Made by a program: the position numbers and the translations under genes. DNA of 64,000 nt, from NCBI RefSeq assembly GCF_022965805.1, contig NC_133101.1, positions 11,445,069-11,509,068 on the forward strand. The letters are read 5' to 3'. This stretch comes from Primulina eburnea (Eukaryota; Streptophyta; Magnoliopsida; Lamiales; Gesneriaceae). Shown here one piece after another: positions 9,490-22,251 of the stretch; positions within the stretch are counted from its first letter, which is position 1; every line of letters starts with the position of its first letter. The notes below the pieces were generated by a model. The model was not told the DNA's origin, ran no database searches, and saw only the letters and a list, made by a program, of their open reading frames with translations.

Positions 9490-11222
9490 AAAGTACTGAA
9501 AAGTAAAACAGATAAATGTTAATGACTATTTTAAAATATTTAGTAAGATAAAAAGTATGGACTTCTACTTTATAAATGTTTACTTCCACTGTTTTGACAT
9601 GTTTCACTACCCTCTAGTGAAAACGGGAAACTCTTTTCCTCAGTAGGTACCCAAGGTCCAATTAGCCAATTATGATACCGAATAATATCAGCCAATCACA
9701 ATTCCTAAAAGTTAGTTTCCAATTGCATCACTATGCAACCCTCTACGTATACTTTTGTCTCACGTTTGATTAGGACCCAATAATCTTTACGTGTCAAGCC
9801 TTACCCATCGATGTTGAACCTTAATGGACGGTCGCCATGAGTTCTCTCAATAATATGAGCCGAAATCATGGGAGTTCCACATAGTTCAAATCACCATGTC
9901 AATGGATGTCACAGCTTTCCGGCACCAAGGGCCCCCCCAATAATATGAGCTGAGTCCCGAGTACGAGTAGCGTTCATCATGCACCCATTGTCGATGGAAG
10001 ACATAGAAATTATAAACAATTTTATAATTCACCTTTTCGTGCTTGATATTAATTTTGAATCTTATTCAAAATGAGGGTTTTTAATTTTGAAAGTTCTCAT
10101 CATTAATTTTATTTAAAAGCTCGCCATGTTTGATCGTATATTTGTCGGATTCGTGCAACTTTGTTATTATCATAATAATAATGCACATACTCATTATTTA
10201 TAACATATCATGCATATATTATAAACAGTAAACAAAACAAGGATGATCAATCGCCCCAATACTAATGGCCAGTGTGAGCTAAACACGGGCCTAGATCCAA
10301 TCCTAGGGAAATGCATGGGATGCAAATGCAACTATTACATTAGCCTCCAATATTTACATGTCTTCGATCTTCATAATCATCAAGGCCACCATCTTCCAAT
10401 CTTGATCTTCCATTATACTAATATTTACAAATAAATATCAATGGCAAATAGGGATACATCTCATGGGTTGGGAACGGACCATAAACCAAGCCCACTTTAA
10501 ATTTGATAATTATTACAATCATTCAACACAAAATATCCTAGCATACACCTAGCAAATTGGGCTTAGGCTTTTAATCATCCTTCATGCATAATATCACATA
10601 TCATACACCATCAATTAATTATCACAATAATTAATTGATCCAATATTATATATCTTGATCCAATCACTAACCACCACGATTATAAACTAAATTAACAAAG
10701 TATACAAACTCCTTTGTCTACTTTCTAATTAATTTATTTATAACCGAATTTCTTGTAAATCACAATTTACTATAAATAATTAAAGTCCAACTTCGATTAT
10801 TTATTTCATGAGATAATATGTACAACTTTTGTGGATTTAAACTTAAGGGCCCAAAAATTCATTTTTTCACCAAAAACATTTTGGCCCATTTAAATTCACA
10901 AATTGTATTAGCCATATAATGGCCCAACAACTTCAAGGCCCATGACACTTTGATATTCCAAAACATTTTTGGAAACCCTAGTCGTCATCACCGTCGCCAG
11001 ATTCCTGCCAACAAAAATAATTTTTTTATTTGAATCAAGGGGTTGTTCGGGCAGGGGCTGCCCTTGTTGCCCGTTTCGGGGCTGCCCGAAATGGGCAGCA
11101 ACATGCTTCCCAAAACTGCCCCAAAAAACCGGCCTTCGAAAATTTGTTTTGATTGTCTCGTACGGTTATAAATGGACCTCAACATAATATCATGTATTTA
11201 CTATACTAAAATTGTAACCTTA
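9490..11222 (-). other. C1 untranslated leader, 1.7 kb
   Basis: No coding region was recognised. It holds two copies of an AATAATATGAGC block (about 9850 and 9941) in similar surroundings, long AT-rich stretches, and near the PBS a GC-rich inverted-repeat patch (about 11045-11105: GTTGCCCG..., GCTGCCC, GGGCAGCAAC). A leader of this length is compatible with a packaging and dimerisation region, but that is inference. Confidence 0.7.
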
Positions 11223-11235
11223 GCTCATGATACCA
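11223..11235 (-). other. C1 primer-binding site
   Basis: GCTCATGATACCA on the plus strand, i.e. TGGTATCATGAGC on the element strand. It starts with the TGGTATCA shared by plant tRNA-Met sites and lies two bases from the 5' LTR. The last bases differ from the standard site. Confidence 0.8.
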
Positions 11236-11237
11236 CT

Positions 11238-13310
11238 TGAAAGGGGATCGGTTACGGTACCGGTTGCTCAACGGAAGTTTCAAAAACGAAAATCATACAT
11301 TTTCAAGAGCAAAAAAACCGAGCACCCAACAAAGTGTGTAGCAAATACAAAAACACCAAAATATGTCATACATAGGGTGTTTTAAAGAATATACCTTTCA
11401 ATCTCTTGAGATTGATGTTTGGCTCCAACTTAGTTGATAAAAAACTAAGCTCTTCAAGGATGACAATCTACAAGCCTCCCTTTGAACACTTCTTGTTCAA
11501 AAATTATGCCCACCACCAACTAGGTAGATCTCCTTTTATTTTGCACTAGAAAAATAAAATGATTTTTCAAGGAGAAGTTATTTCTTTCCTCAACAATTGA
11601 AGAAGAAAATGAGAGAAAAATGAAGGAAGAATTGTGTGTAAATTTCGGCCATGCTAGTGTAATAAGAGAGAAGGATGAGTTGCCTTGGTGTGTGAAAAAG
11701 GTTGTGGTGTCCCAAAAGCATTCCATGCGTTGGACATGGAAAAATTTGTCTCCCAACTCTTCACCTCCCTTGAATGCCTTTTGACTTGGGCTTGTAACAA
11801 TTACAAGGCCCATGGACTTTATTTAAATGTCTCAAACATATTTGGGACCATTTAAAGTTTACTTGATTTTACTCAAGCCCACTAGTTTAATAATTATTTC
11901 TAATTGGGCTCTACAAGGTCCAATGATGTTTAATTAATTCAACACTTGAATTAATTTAATTATTTGGACTCTACTAGGCCCACTAGTGTTTAATTAATTC
12001 AACAATTGAATTAATTTTATTTAGTCCATAATAATGTTTATGAAAATCACAATTTTCAAATACATTATTTGATTGGCCAACTTTTACTTTAGGAACACTG
12101 CCTCAAAAAAAAGTTACATTCTCCTTATAGAAGTCATACTTCTATTTTAATTATACTTATAAACTCCTTTATAAGCCGTTCAACACATTGAACTATTTTA
12201 CTTCTCAACGGGATCTAGAAAGCTAGTACTTGTGTGGCCCTCAATGGGTCATTGATACAACTATCCGTAGGTTTACATCTCCATGTGATTCGGACCAAAC
12301 ATGTCCATATTCGAGCATACCCCAATTGCTCCATTCTTAATTATCAACTCCTTGATAACAAGAACGTCAGAACTCAAGTCTGATAGTACCCAACCAATCA
12401 TGTTAAACGTCTAGCAGCATCGCTTACATGATTCCCTAGGTATCAAATGATAGTGCCTGCAAGAACCATTCGATTATGGTTAGCGTACAGTACGGTCCCT
12501 TCAACTCATATATCTCGACCGATTCGACAACCATTGGTATATCGAGAGTGTCAATGAATTGATACTATGTGTCATGTCGTATTTGCATCGATGGTGTAAT
12601 CTATGAAACCCCTTTTATAATTATCATCATATTCTGATCCGAGATTTCATACTACATACACATGAGTTCACATAGGATATCCATACCGGAAGGTAAGCGG
12701 TGAATCCCCGACTACAATGCATCGACTCCTATATGTTTCGACAAAACAACCAACCTTGCCACATGATGACCCCATGAGAGTCGGTAAAAAATTCAAAGTG
12801 CAATGCTAGCATATAGAGTCTCAATGTTGTCCCGGGTCATAAGGACTAATGGTGTACAACCATAAACTAGGACGTTTCCACTCGATAAGTGAGAACCACT
12901 TGGAAAGTCCTTTATCGAGGGTTGTTCAGTGTACTCTACAAGGTGTACCTATCTGCATGTTCGGACATCACAATGTCCCCTACCAATGAAACATGGTACT
13001 CACATCGCAGATACTAGTCTCGAACTCGAGCGGCCTATATCCTTCTTAGCGGCGGCTGAATCGACTAGGAACTATTTAGAATATACAGTATTGCAGATAT
13101 GAGTTTCATGATACTCATCATATGAGCATCTCATATTATTTCTATTATTTGTATATTCAAGAACTTTATCTATGCAACTAGCATGGGTATACAGATAAAG
13201 AAGAGCCAAAACAATAATTTCAAATATTATTAAAATAAAGACTGTTTATACATAGAGTTTCATTGTGAACACTCGGCCAACACTTGGCTCGACGTGCACC
13301 TACTCTAACA
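11238..13310 (-). repeat. C1 5' LTR
   Basis: 2073 bp, collinear with 2971-5034. It starts TGAAAGGGGAT and ends CTAACA, followed by the TSD TTTAT. Small length differences from the other copy include an extra GGTTAGCGTA-like segment near 12478. No gene was recognised within it. Confidence 0.93.
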
Positions 13311-16300
13311 TTTATTGCTTTAAAAATACTAGAATTTTTTTTAAACATCCCTAGCATCGGCCGAACCATAAAAAATTACATAAAATATTTTGGACCTCAT
13401 TTTAAAATAAAACAACCAACTTTATAATTAAGAAATACAGCCCATGATATAATATCTCAAAAATCTTTCAAAACATGAATAAAAAGTCGTAAAATATTTT
13501 TAACATAACTTGAAATAATAAATCATAACTAGTGCGGAAAACTAGCGTAGGTCCTCGGGTTATGTGCACCTTCAGTCCATCAAACTCAACCATCAAGACC
13601 TCCATTATCATAATTATCATAATCACCTGCATCAATCACACCCAGTGAGTCTAAAGACTCAACACACCATAATCTTTATAACAAGTAATACGTATAAAAC
13701 CACAAGCAATAGTGAAAAATACTTGAACTTAAAATATCGTTTTCATGAAGATGCATAAACTTCAAACATGAACATTTTTGTAAATCTTTTTATTATGCAT
13801 GAACTTTAAATAGAAACATTATCATAATGATGCATCAACTTTAAGCATAAAAATTTTCATGACATGCATAACATAAACCTTAACCTTTTCATTTTCCTCA
13901 AAACATAACATAAAACCTTTTATCATAATCATAAAATTTTCCTTTTCCTTTTCCTTTTCCTTTGTTGAATTCAGATCATTAATTGTGACTTTCCTCAAAC
14001 CTCAAAAGTCGATGGATTCATCTACATGAAACCGCAGTACTGGGCGGCGGGGGACACCAGCAACACTCTCACCGGTCAACTGGGCCCTGGCCTATCCTCT
14101 TTCGAATAGAATACGATCGTCGGGACTCTCTATGGGACCTTTTCTCATAAATAGGCTCCCTCTGGGGCCTTTTCCCCTCACGACATTCTCATTCTTACCT
14201 TTACCTCATACCGTTACCTCATATTCGTAATAATGGAAATACGATCGTCGGGCTCCCACTGGGACCGTCGCCCTCACGATATCTCCATCATTATCGAATT
14301 AGTCACAATTACTTCGCTTCCTTCAACATTTTACATTCACATCACTTTATAAAATCATGCATAACATAACATTTTGTTTTTGAAACCAAGCATGCAACAT
14401 GTCTTTTAAATGTCAACCTTAAATCATAAAAATCCATGAACATTTAAAAATCATAATTTAATCATGAACATTTCATAAAAATTTAAAATAACCATTATAT
14501 CATAAAAATAGCATTTAGAGCACTGCCATGACGTTTACTAATTTCTAGATATAAAATGACCGTTTTATCCCTGCACTTGACATTTTATGTTTTTGACTTT
14601 TTCTTGATTTCATTGACTCTAACATGTCCCAAATAATTATTTAAACTTACATGAATTTTCTCATATTTTTATTTAGCTTAAATCGAGGACTTTTAAATCA
14701 ATCTTTAAATAAGACGTATTAGTGCGTTTTAATCCCGAATTAAACCAAACTTCAATATAAAATTCCCAAATTAAAAACTTAGACTTATAATAATTATTTA
14801 AGCTTAAATATAATTTTTCATAATTTGATAAGGCATAAAACTAGGCTTTTCAATTAACTCGTTAATTAGCGTTTCGTGCGGCGATTAAATCTCGAATAAA
14901 TCCAAACTCCTTATTTTGACCCCAAATTTTGAACATAACATTTTTAAGATTTATTCTACCCTTCCAAGTCATGAGCCACCCTCGTGGACCCATGGATTCA
15001 ATTTTACTTCTTTAATTTTCGTTTTAGACACCTTATCAAACCACCCGAGTCATCTCCCAATTTACTCGAGCTACGCTCAAGCCACCTTGATCCAAAACCT
15101 AGCCAACCCATCTAGGGACCCTACTGTGCAAGCCCAGCCCAAAAACCCGGCCCTGTCCTGCTCAAAAACTTGCTGAACAGTAGGCCCATTTGCATGCGTG
15201 TGTGCATGAAGGTTGTTCTAGGTTGTGTTAAGTGTCCTAGCTGCCTTAGGACTCTACTAGCCCTTAACCACCGAGCACCCATGACTGTTATTGCCCCTGG
15301 ACCAGTCCAATAATCGAGCCACTCCCAACCCAAGTCCCTGAACCCAACAACAAGGCGCTGTACATGGACAGCACCTGCGCGTCCCCTCCCTCTTGCTGCC
15401 ATACTCACGTTTTCTGATGGTAGGCTTCTAACCATCGATCCACCCCTTCAACCAGCCCCTCAAGCACCCTCCTAGGACCTTAAGGGCCTAACCTAGCCCA
15501 GCCCAGGCCCCCTGGCAGAGCCTCTCTCTTCCCTGCACCACAGCAACAACCAGCGCTATTCCTTGTGCTTCTCGGGTGGGAGTCCTAGCTTGCTATGACT
15601 CCTCCCCAGCCCTCCTGACTCGAGTCCTAGCATGGCTAGGACTCTTCCCTTGACCCATGACAGACACTGGCCGAGCCTTGACCCAAGCCAAGACCAAGCC
15701 AACCCCCTTCAACAAGAAACCCGATCCCCTAAACCCCATGACAGTACAACTCGATTCCAGCTTGTTCCTTTGTGGTTGCCGAGAGTTTGGTGTGTTTGTG
15801 AGACTCTAGTTCATGTAAAAACTTTGCTTGAACATAACTTAACATCATGGCAGCCCCTTAACATGTATAGAACAAGTTTTTGGATCAAAATTCATGGATT
15901 TCATACATGTATGTGCAATATTCCGAAAATAATCAAAAGAATTTCATGTTTTTCATGCACACGATATTTAAAACGATACTACGATGTGATAGATGAGAAA
16001 AAGAGATGTATGGCGTGCCTTTACGTTTTAAACGCACGAATACATGTTGACAACGAAGAATGACAACGAGGAACGACGGCTTGAAAACTCTACCAAACTT
16101 GATGTTTTTTCCTTCAACTTGATGTGTGTGCCGTGTGATTATGCTGGTAGGGGAGAATTTTAATTGTAAAGGGGTGTCTGGCCGTGTGTTTTTGAAGGAG
16201 TTTTGGTGTGTGCAACCTTGAGAGTGGCTTGTGATAAGTGAGGGTTTGGGGTGGGTTTAGCTTAATTTATAGTTAATAAAAACACTAATCAAGCTTAGGC

Positions 16301-16771
16301 CCATTAGTCAACTTAATTAAGCCCATTTATCCTATTATTGTTTAATTAAAATACTTAAAATAATTTTGCTTAAATAAGTTTGTGAATTTATTAGCCGGGT
16401 TGCCAAAACGTTTGCATTTTTACTAAAAGTCCAACACCGATAAAATTTACGTCCCGACGTATAAAATCACCTCCAAACCCCTTATTTTCAAAAATAATAA
16501 AAAGTATCACCTATATTTTAAATAATTAAAAATAATTATTTAATAAAATCATTTTCTATTTTTCAGCCCTCGGTCTCCATTCCTCGATCGCAACTCGAAT
16601 AATCTTTAAAAATATATTTTAATGCAATAATGTAGAAGAATATATTTTAAAATGAAAATATGCACAACATAATTAATTTATGCAATTAAAATATTTAATT
16701 AAAATACAAGATAATTTAATTATTGAAATGCATGTGGTTCGCGTATACCTTTAAATTTTCGGGGCGTTACA
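13311..16771 (-). repeat. N1 3' LTR, main part
   Basis: It continues the N1 LTR after the C1 insertion; the first 21 bp are at 2950-2970 and 13311-13315 is the C1 duplication. It is collinear with 18016-21439. It has AT-rich ends and a GC-rich island (about 15100-15780) with inverted repeats. Reading frames in the island (for example 15121-15435 minus and 15632-16063 plus) recur in the other LTR only because the DNA is duplicated; they have no known domain and differ in length. The LTR ends CGTTACA, followed by the purine tract. Confidence 0.9.
15580..15644. repeat. Two long inverted repeats in the GC island of the N1 LTR
   Basis: GAGTCCTAGC/GCTAGGACTC arms with a 3-base loop lie at 15622-15644. 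A similar palindrome with one arm mismatch lies at 15580-15601. Centres are about 42 bp apart. In the other LTR only the second is recognisable (near 20297-20319) and it is degraded. They may be the N1 counterpart of the GC-rich promoter motifs in the other LTRs, but no TATA box was matched to them. Confidence 0.5.
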
Positions 16772-18015
16772 ATCTTCCCCCCCTTAAATTGAATTTCGTC
16801 CTCGAAATTCGTTTATCCTTAATAACCCAATGTTTAGTCTTAGTTCTAATATCCCAAAAATCCACGGTTCTGAAGCGCTACTCTGATAAAACTTAAATTC
16901 TAGAATGTCCTTACGTCTCCTTGATCCCAATTAAATTTTTCTTTCTAAATCCATATTTTCGCAACTTAAAAAGACCCATAATGACTTGGTGCTCTTACTA
17001 TTATAACCTTGAATTTCAACTTTTCTTACAATTCCCAATATAAAAAGATGGATGACCATACTTATCATATATTACTTTCCTTAATTTATACCCAAAATGT
17101 TCGTTAACTTATCAAAATTTCAATCTTAAAATCCCAAACGCACCCGCTAACGCTTAGGTTTTCAAGCCTAATATCGATTCATCCTTAAAACCCTTGATCA
17201 ACATTCCTTATAACAGTATAACCAAGATATCCCAAGGTTCCAAATATTCTTAAAAATCTAAATCATCGAAAATTCTTATCATTTAACACATTCAATTCTC
17301 GCTTATTGCTAAACTAGTTCCCAAATTCCTTAATATTTCCAAAATAAATTCTTAATTTCCTCAAAGATCATCCTAATTGGTCCTTAATTTCAAAAATCCT
17401 ACAGTTAACCCATAAATTCTCGGTATTCTTATTTTTCTTCTACCGTTTTCCCATGACAAAATTTCGATAATTTTAAACTTTTTTACCCAAAAATAAATTC
17501 CTATAATCAATCTTACCTTTCATCAAAACTTAAGATCTCAATTTATACATTTTATATTCCCAAAGTCGTTGCGATCCTCGAATAATTATTACTTTTGAGT
17601 AATTCCCAAAGATTAATTCAACTAGTAACCATGAATCATAAACATTTTCTTAGAAAAATCTATGTGTCACAAAGCATTCATAATATTCACGATTAACTTA
17701 TGGCCCAAAAAGTAAAACGTCAATACTACAACCCAAAAATCAATATAGTTCAATTCCACCACGAAGCCAACATGCGTTGAAATAAAATAATTTATTATTT
17801 CATATCGAATCACGTATTAAAATTCTAAAGCATATAAAACATATATTATCATAAAGCTATTAAACATGTGACTTAACATATAATTCATGCAGTCATGCAG
17901 GTCACATCATAAAATCATATAAAGCATGTAAAACTTATAAATTGGGGCTCGACGACTATGCTCCCGGAACTGATAGTGGCACAACCTTTTACAGGACATT
18001 TGCTCTGATACCAAC
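16772..18015 (-). other. N1 internal region: purine tract, non-coding filler, PBS
   Basis: It starts with a purine tract (minus AAGGGGGGGAAGAT, 16772-16785) and the block GAATTTCGAGGACGAAATT on the minus strand, which matches the end-of-pol signature next to the purine tract in G1, G2, G3 and G4. It ends with a leader and a perfect PBS complement GCTCTGATACCA (18002-18013). The 1.1 kb between is AT-rich with no gag, protease, RT or integrase motif on either strand. Confidence 0.85.
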
Positions 18016-21000
18016 TTAAACGTCTGCCCTTTTTATTGCTTTAAAAGTACTAGAATTTTTTTTTAACCTCCCTAGCATCGGCCGAACCACCAAAAATTAC
18101 ATAAAATATTTTGGATCTCATTTTAAAATAAAACAACCAACTTTATAATTGAGAAATACAGCCCATACTATAATATCTCAAAAACCTTTCAAAACATGAA
18201 TAAAAAGTCGTAAAATATTTTTAACATAACTTGAAATCATAAATCATAACTAGTGCAGAAAACTACCGTCGGTCATCGGGTTATGTGCACCTTCAGTCTA
18301 GCAAAGTCAACTATCATGTCGTCCATTATCGTAATTATCATAATCACCTGCATCAATCACACCTAGTGAGTCTAAAAACTCAACACACCATAATATTTAT
18401 AACAAGTAATACGTATAAAACCACAAGAAACAGTGAAAAATACTTGTACTTAAAATATCGTTTTCATGAAGATGAATAAACTTAGAACATGAACATTTTC
18501 GTAAATCTTTTTATGATGCATGAAATTTAAATAGAAACATTTTCATAATGATGCATCAACTTTAAGCATAAATATTTTCATGACATGCATAACATAAACC
18601 TTAACCTTTTTCCTTTTCCTCAAAACATAACATAAAACCTTTTATCATGATCATAACATTTTCTTTTTTCTTTTCCTTTGTTGAATTCAGATCGTTAATT
18701 GTGACTTTCCTCAAAGCTCAAATTACGATGGATCCTTCTACATGAAACCGCAGTACTGGGCGGTGGGGGACACCAGCAACACTCTCACCAATCAAATGGG
18801 CCCTGGCCTATCCTCTTTCGAATAGAATACGATCGTCGAAGCTACCTCTGGGGCCTTTTTCCCCTCACGACATTCTCATTCTTACTGTTACCTCATACCG
18901 TTATCTCATATTCGTAATAATGGAAATACAATCGTCGGGCTCCCACTGGGACCGTCGCCCTCACGATATCTCCATCATTATCGAATTAGTCACAATACTT
19001 CACTTCCTTCAACGTTTTACATACACATCACTTTATAAAATCATGCATAACATAACATTTTGTTTTTGAAACCAAGCATGCAACATGTCTTTTAAATGTC
19101 AACCTTAAATCATAAAAATCCATGGACATTTAAAAATCATAATTTAATCATGAACATTTCATAAACATTTAAAAATAACCATACTATCATAAAAATAGCA
19201 TTTAGAGCACTGTCATGACGTTTACTAATTTCTTGGTGTAAAATGATCGTTTTACCCCTCCATTTAACATTTTACGTTTTTTTACTTTTTCTTGATTTCG
19301 TTTACTCTAACATGTCCCAAATAATTATTTAAGTTTACATGAATTTTATCATATTTTTATTTAGCTTAAATCGAGGACTTTTAAATCAATCTTTAAATAA
19401 GACGTATTAATGCGTTTTAATCCCGAATTAAACCAAACTTCAATATAAAATTTCCAAATTAAAAACATGGACTTATAATAATTATTTAAGCTTAAATATA
19501 ATTTTTCATAATTTTATAAGGCTTAAATTAGGCTTTTCAATTAACTCATTAATTAGCGTTTCGTGCGACGATTAAATCCCGAATAATTCCCAAACTCGTT
19601 ATTTTGATCCCAAATTTTTAAAATAACATATTTAAGATTTATTCTACACTTCCAAGTCATGAGCCACCCCCGTGGACCCCTGGATTCAATTTTACTTCTT
19701 TAATTTTTGTTTTAGACACCTTATCGAACCACCCGAGCCATCTCAGAATTTACTTGAGCTACGCCCAAGCCACCTTGAACCAAAACCTAGCCAACCCATC
19801 TAGGGACCCTACTGTGCAAGACCAGCCCAAAAACCTGGCCTTGTCTTGCTCAAAAACTTGCTGAACAGCAGGCCCATTTCCATGTCTGTGTGCGTGAAGG
19901 GTGTTCTAGCTTGTGTTAAGTGTCCTAGCTGCCTTAGGACTCTACCAGCACTTAACCACCAAGCACCCATGACCCTTACTGCCCCTAGACCAGTCCCATA
20001 ACCGAGCCACTCCCAGCCCAAGTCCCTGAACCCACCAGCAAGGCGTTGTACCTGGACAGCACCAGCGCATCCCCTCTCCCTTGCTGCCATCCTCATGTTT
20101 TCTGATGGTAGGCTTCTAACCATCGAGCCACCCCTTTAACCAGCCCCTCAAGCACCCTCCTAGGACCCTAAGGACCTAACTTAGCCCAGTCCAGGTTCCC
20201 TGGAAGAGCCTCTCTCTTCCATGCACCACAGCAACAACCAGCGTTATTCCTTGTGCTTCTCGGGTGAGGAGTCCTAGCCCCCAGCCCTCCTGACTCGAGT
20301 CCTATTGTGACTAGGACTCTTCTCTTGACCCATGACAGACATTGACCGAGCCTTGACCTAAGACAAGACCAAGCCAACCCCCTTAAACAAGAAACCCGAT
20401 CCCCTAAACCCCATGACAGTACAACTCGATTCCAGCTTGTTCCTTTGTGGTTGCCGAAATTTTGGTGTGTTTGTGGGAGTCTAGTTCATGTAAAAACTTT
20501 GCTTGAACATAACTTAACATCATCGCAGCCCCTTAACATGTATAGAACAAGTTTTTGGATCAAAACTCATGGATTTCATACATGTATGTGCAATATTCCG
20601 AAAATAATCATAAGAATTTCATGTTTTTCATGAACGCGATATTTAAAACGATACTACGATGTGATAGATGAGAAAATGAAATGTATGGCATGCCTTTGCG
20701 TTTTAAACACACGAATACACGTTGACGATGAAGAACGATGACGAGGAACGACGGCTTGAAAACTCTACCAAACTTGATGTTTTTTCCTTCAACTTGATGT
20801 TTGTGCCGTGTGCTTATGCTGGTAGGGGAGAGTTTTAATTGTAAAGGGGTGTGTGGCCGTGTGTTTTTGAAGGAGTTTTGGTGTGTGCAACCTTGAGAGT
20901 GGCGTGTGATAAGTGAGGGTTTGGGGTGGGTTTAGCTTAATTTATATTTAATTAAAAGCACTAATCAAGCTTCGGCCCATTAGTCAACTTAATTAAGCCC

Positions 21001-21439
21001 ATTTATCCTATTATTGTTTATTTAAAATACTTAAAATAATTTTGCTTAAATAAGTTTGTGAATTTATTAGCCGGGTTGTCAAAACATTTGCATTATTACT
21101 AAAAATCTAACACCAATAAAATTTACGTCCCGGCGTATAAAATTACCTCCAAACCCCTTATTTTCAAAAATAAAAAAAGTATCACCCATATTTTAAATAA
21201 TTTAAAATAATTATTTCATTTTCTATTTTCTAGCCCTCAGTCTCCGTTCCTCGATCGCAACTCGAATATCCTTTCAAAATATGTTTTAATGCAATCATGT
21301 AGAAGAATATATTTTAAACAAACAAATATGCACAACTTAATTAATTTATGCAGTTAAAACATTCAATTAAAATACCAGATAATTTAATAATTCAAATGCA
21401 TGTGGTTCACGTGGACCTTTATATTTTCGGGGTGTTACA
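18016..21439 (-). repeat. N1 5' LTR
   Basis: 3424 bp, uninterrupted. It starts TTAAACGTCTGCCC (ancestral TGAAAC) and ends GGTGTTACA, followed by the TSD GAAAC. At about 18030-18050 it shows the unoccupied site (CTTTTTATTGCTTT) in which C1 sits in the other LTR. It contains the same GC island (19800-20450) and a GAGTCTAAAAACTC inverted repeat at 18368-18381. Confidence 0.92.
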
Positions 21440-22250
21440 GAAACACTCGGTTCATGAGATCCATGAAGATTACTGGCGCGGTCATCAGTCCAAAAGACAT
21501 CACCGTAAACTCATAGTGCTCATAACGCGTTCTAAACGCCGTCTTATGCATGACAGACTCTCTCACCTTCAGCTGATGGTATCCAGATCGGATATCTATC
21601 TTCGAGAATATTGATGCACCCTGAGGCTGATCAAATAAATCCTCGATCCTGGGCAATGGATACTTGTTCTTGACCGTGACACAGTTCAGCTCCCTGTAGT
21701 CAACACAAAGCTGCATGCTCCTATCTTTCTTCGTCACAAAAAGTACCGGTGCACCCCATGGAGAAAAACTACGGCGAATGAAACCCTTATCTAGCAAGTC
21801 CTTAATCTGATCCTTCAGTTCTTTCATCTCTACAGGTGCTAAACAATAGTGCGCCTTAGAAATAGGCATTATACCTGGCATAAGCTCGATAAAAAAATCC
21901 ACCTCTCTATCTTGTGGAATGCATGAAATGTCGTCAGGGAAATCACTAGAGAAGTCTCTGACAACTTCGACTTTCTCTAGCCTCTGACTGACTGGCTTAG
22001 TCACTGACATGATACTGGCCAAAAATTCCTGGCGGCCTCTCCTCATGAGCTTCCTTGCATAGATGCAAGAAATGATGTGAGGCATCTGCTGATGTCTGGC
22101 TGCCTCGAATAAAAACGGCTTACCGCTAGACGGTCGGACAGATACTGATCTCTGTCAAAAATATATGACAGCTTCATTCGAAGAAAGCCAGTCCATGCCG
22201 AGAATAATATCGAACTCCGGTCGCGGTAGCACAATCAGGTCTGCTCGCAC
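21440..22250 (-). pseudogene. Ty3/gypsy reverse transcriptase N-terminal part (T1, upstream half)
   Basis: The frame at 22085-21440 encodes a conserved lead-in ([20 protein letters not shown]) and RT fingers and palm: [62 protein letters not shown] and DLMNRVF at the very end. It stops at the GAAAC duplication of N1; the rest of RT (FIDDIL onward) is at 2944. The 22086-22250 part, between protease and RT, is in changed registers. The RT motifs up to the break are well kept, so N1 may have hit a fairly young copy. Confidence 0.92.
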
Positions 22251-22251
22251 C

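Larger units (their letters stand above)
2971..13310 (-). mobile_element. C1: nearly complete Ty1/copia retrotransposon, minus strand
   Basis: It is flanked by the duplication TTTAT (2966-2970 and 13311-13315), inside the N1 LTR. The unoccupied site can be read in the other N1 LTR near 18030. It has two LTRs of 2064 and 2073 bp (both TGAAAGGGGAT...CTAACA), a PBS complement at 11223-11235, and a purine tract next to the left LTR. Gene order on the minus strand is gag, protease, integrase, RT, RNase H; integrase before RT defines copia. Damage is limited: one frame change near the start of gag, foreign DNA between integrase and RT, one stop in RT and one frame change at the RT/RNase H border. 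It is the best preserved element in the window. Confidence 0.95.
2950..21439 (-). mobile_element. N1: long-LTR, coding-free LTR element, itself carrying copia element C1
   Basis: It is bounded by the 5-bp duplication GAAAC (2945-2949 and 21440-21444), which interrupts the T1 RT gene. Removing C1 leaves a left LTR of about 3.48 kb (2950-2970 plus 13316-16771) and a right LTR of 3.42 kb (18016-21439), both bounded TG...TTACA (the right copy starts TT). The internal region is only 1.24 kb, has a purine tract and a perfect PBS complement, and has no gag or pol. N1 must have used proteins from another element. Its LTR ends (TGAAAC, TTACA), leader and PBS resemble those of T1, so a T1-like chromovirus is the likely helper. 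It resembles the LARD class in lacking coding capacity, but here the LTRs are long and the internal part is short. Confidence 0.88.

Noticed and set aside
13940..13963. CCTTTT microsatellite in the N1 LTR as a notable repeat
   Set aside because: Short pyrimidine repeat of a few units, changed in the other LTR; no sign of function.
15121..15435. Reading frame on the minus strand conserved at 19809-20123
   Set aside because: Conservation is explained by LTR duplication. No domain was recognised and the neighbouring frames are broken by indels between the copies.
16870..16905. A second PBS-like sequence (CTCTGATAAAACTT) inside N1
   Set aside because: Too many differences from GCTCTGATACCA and no LTR begins after it.
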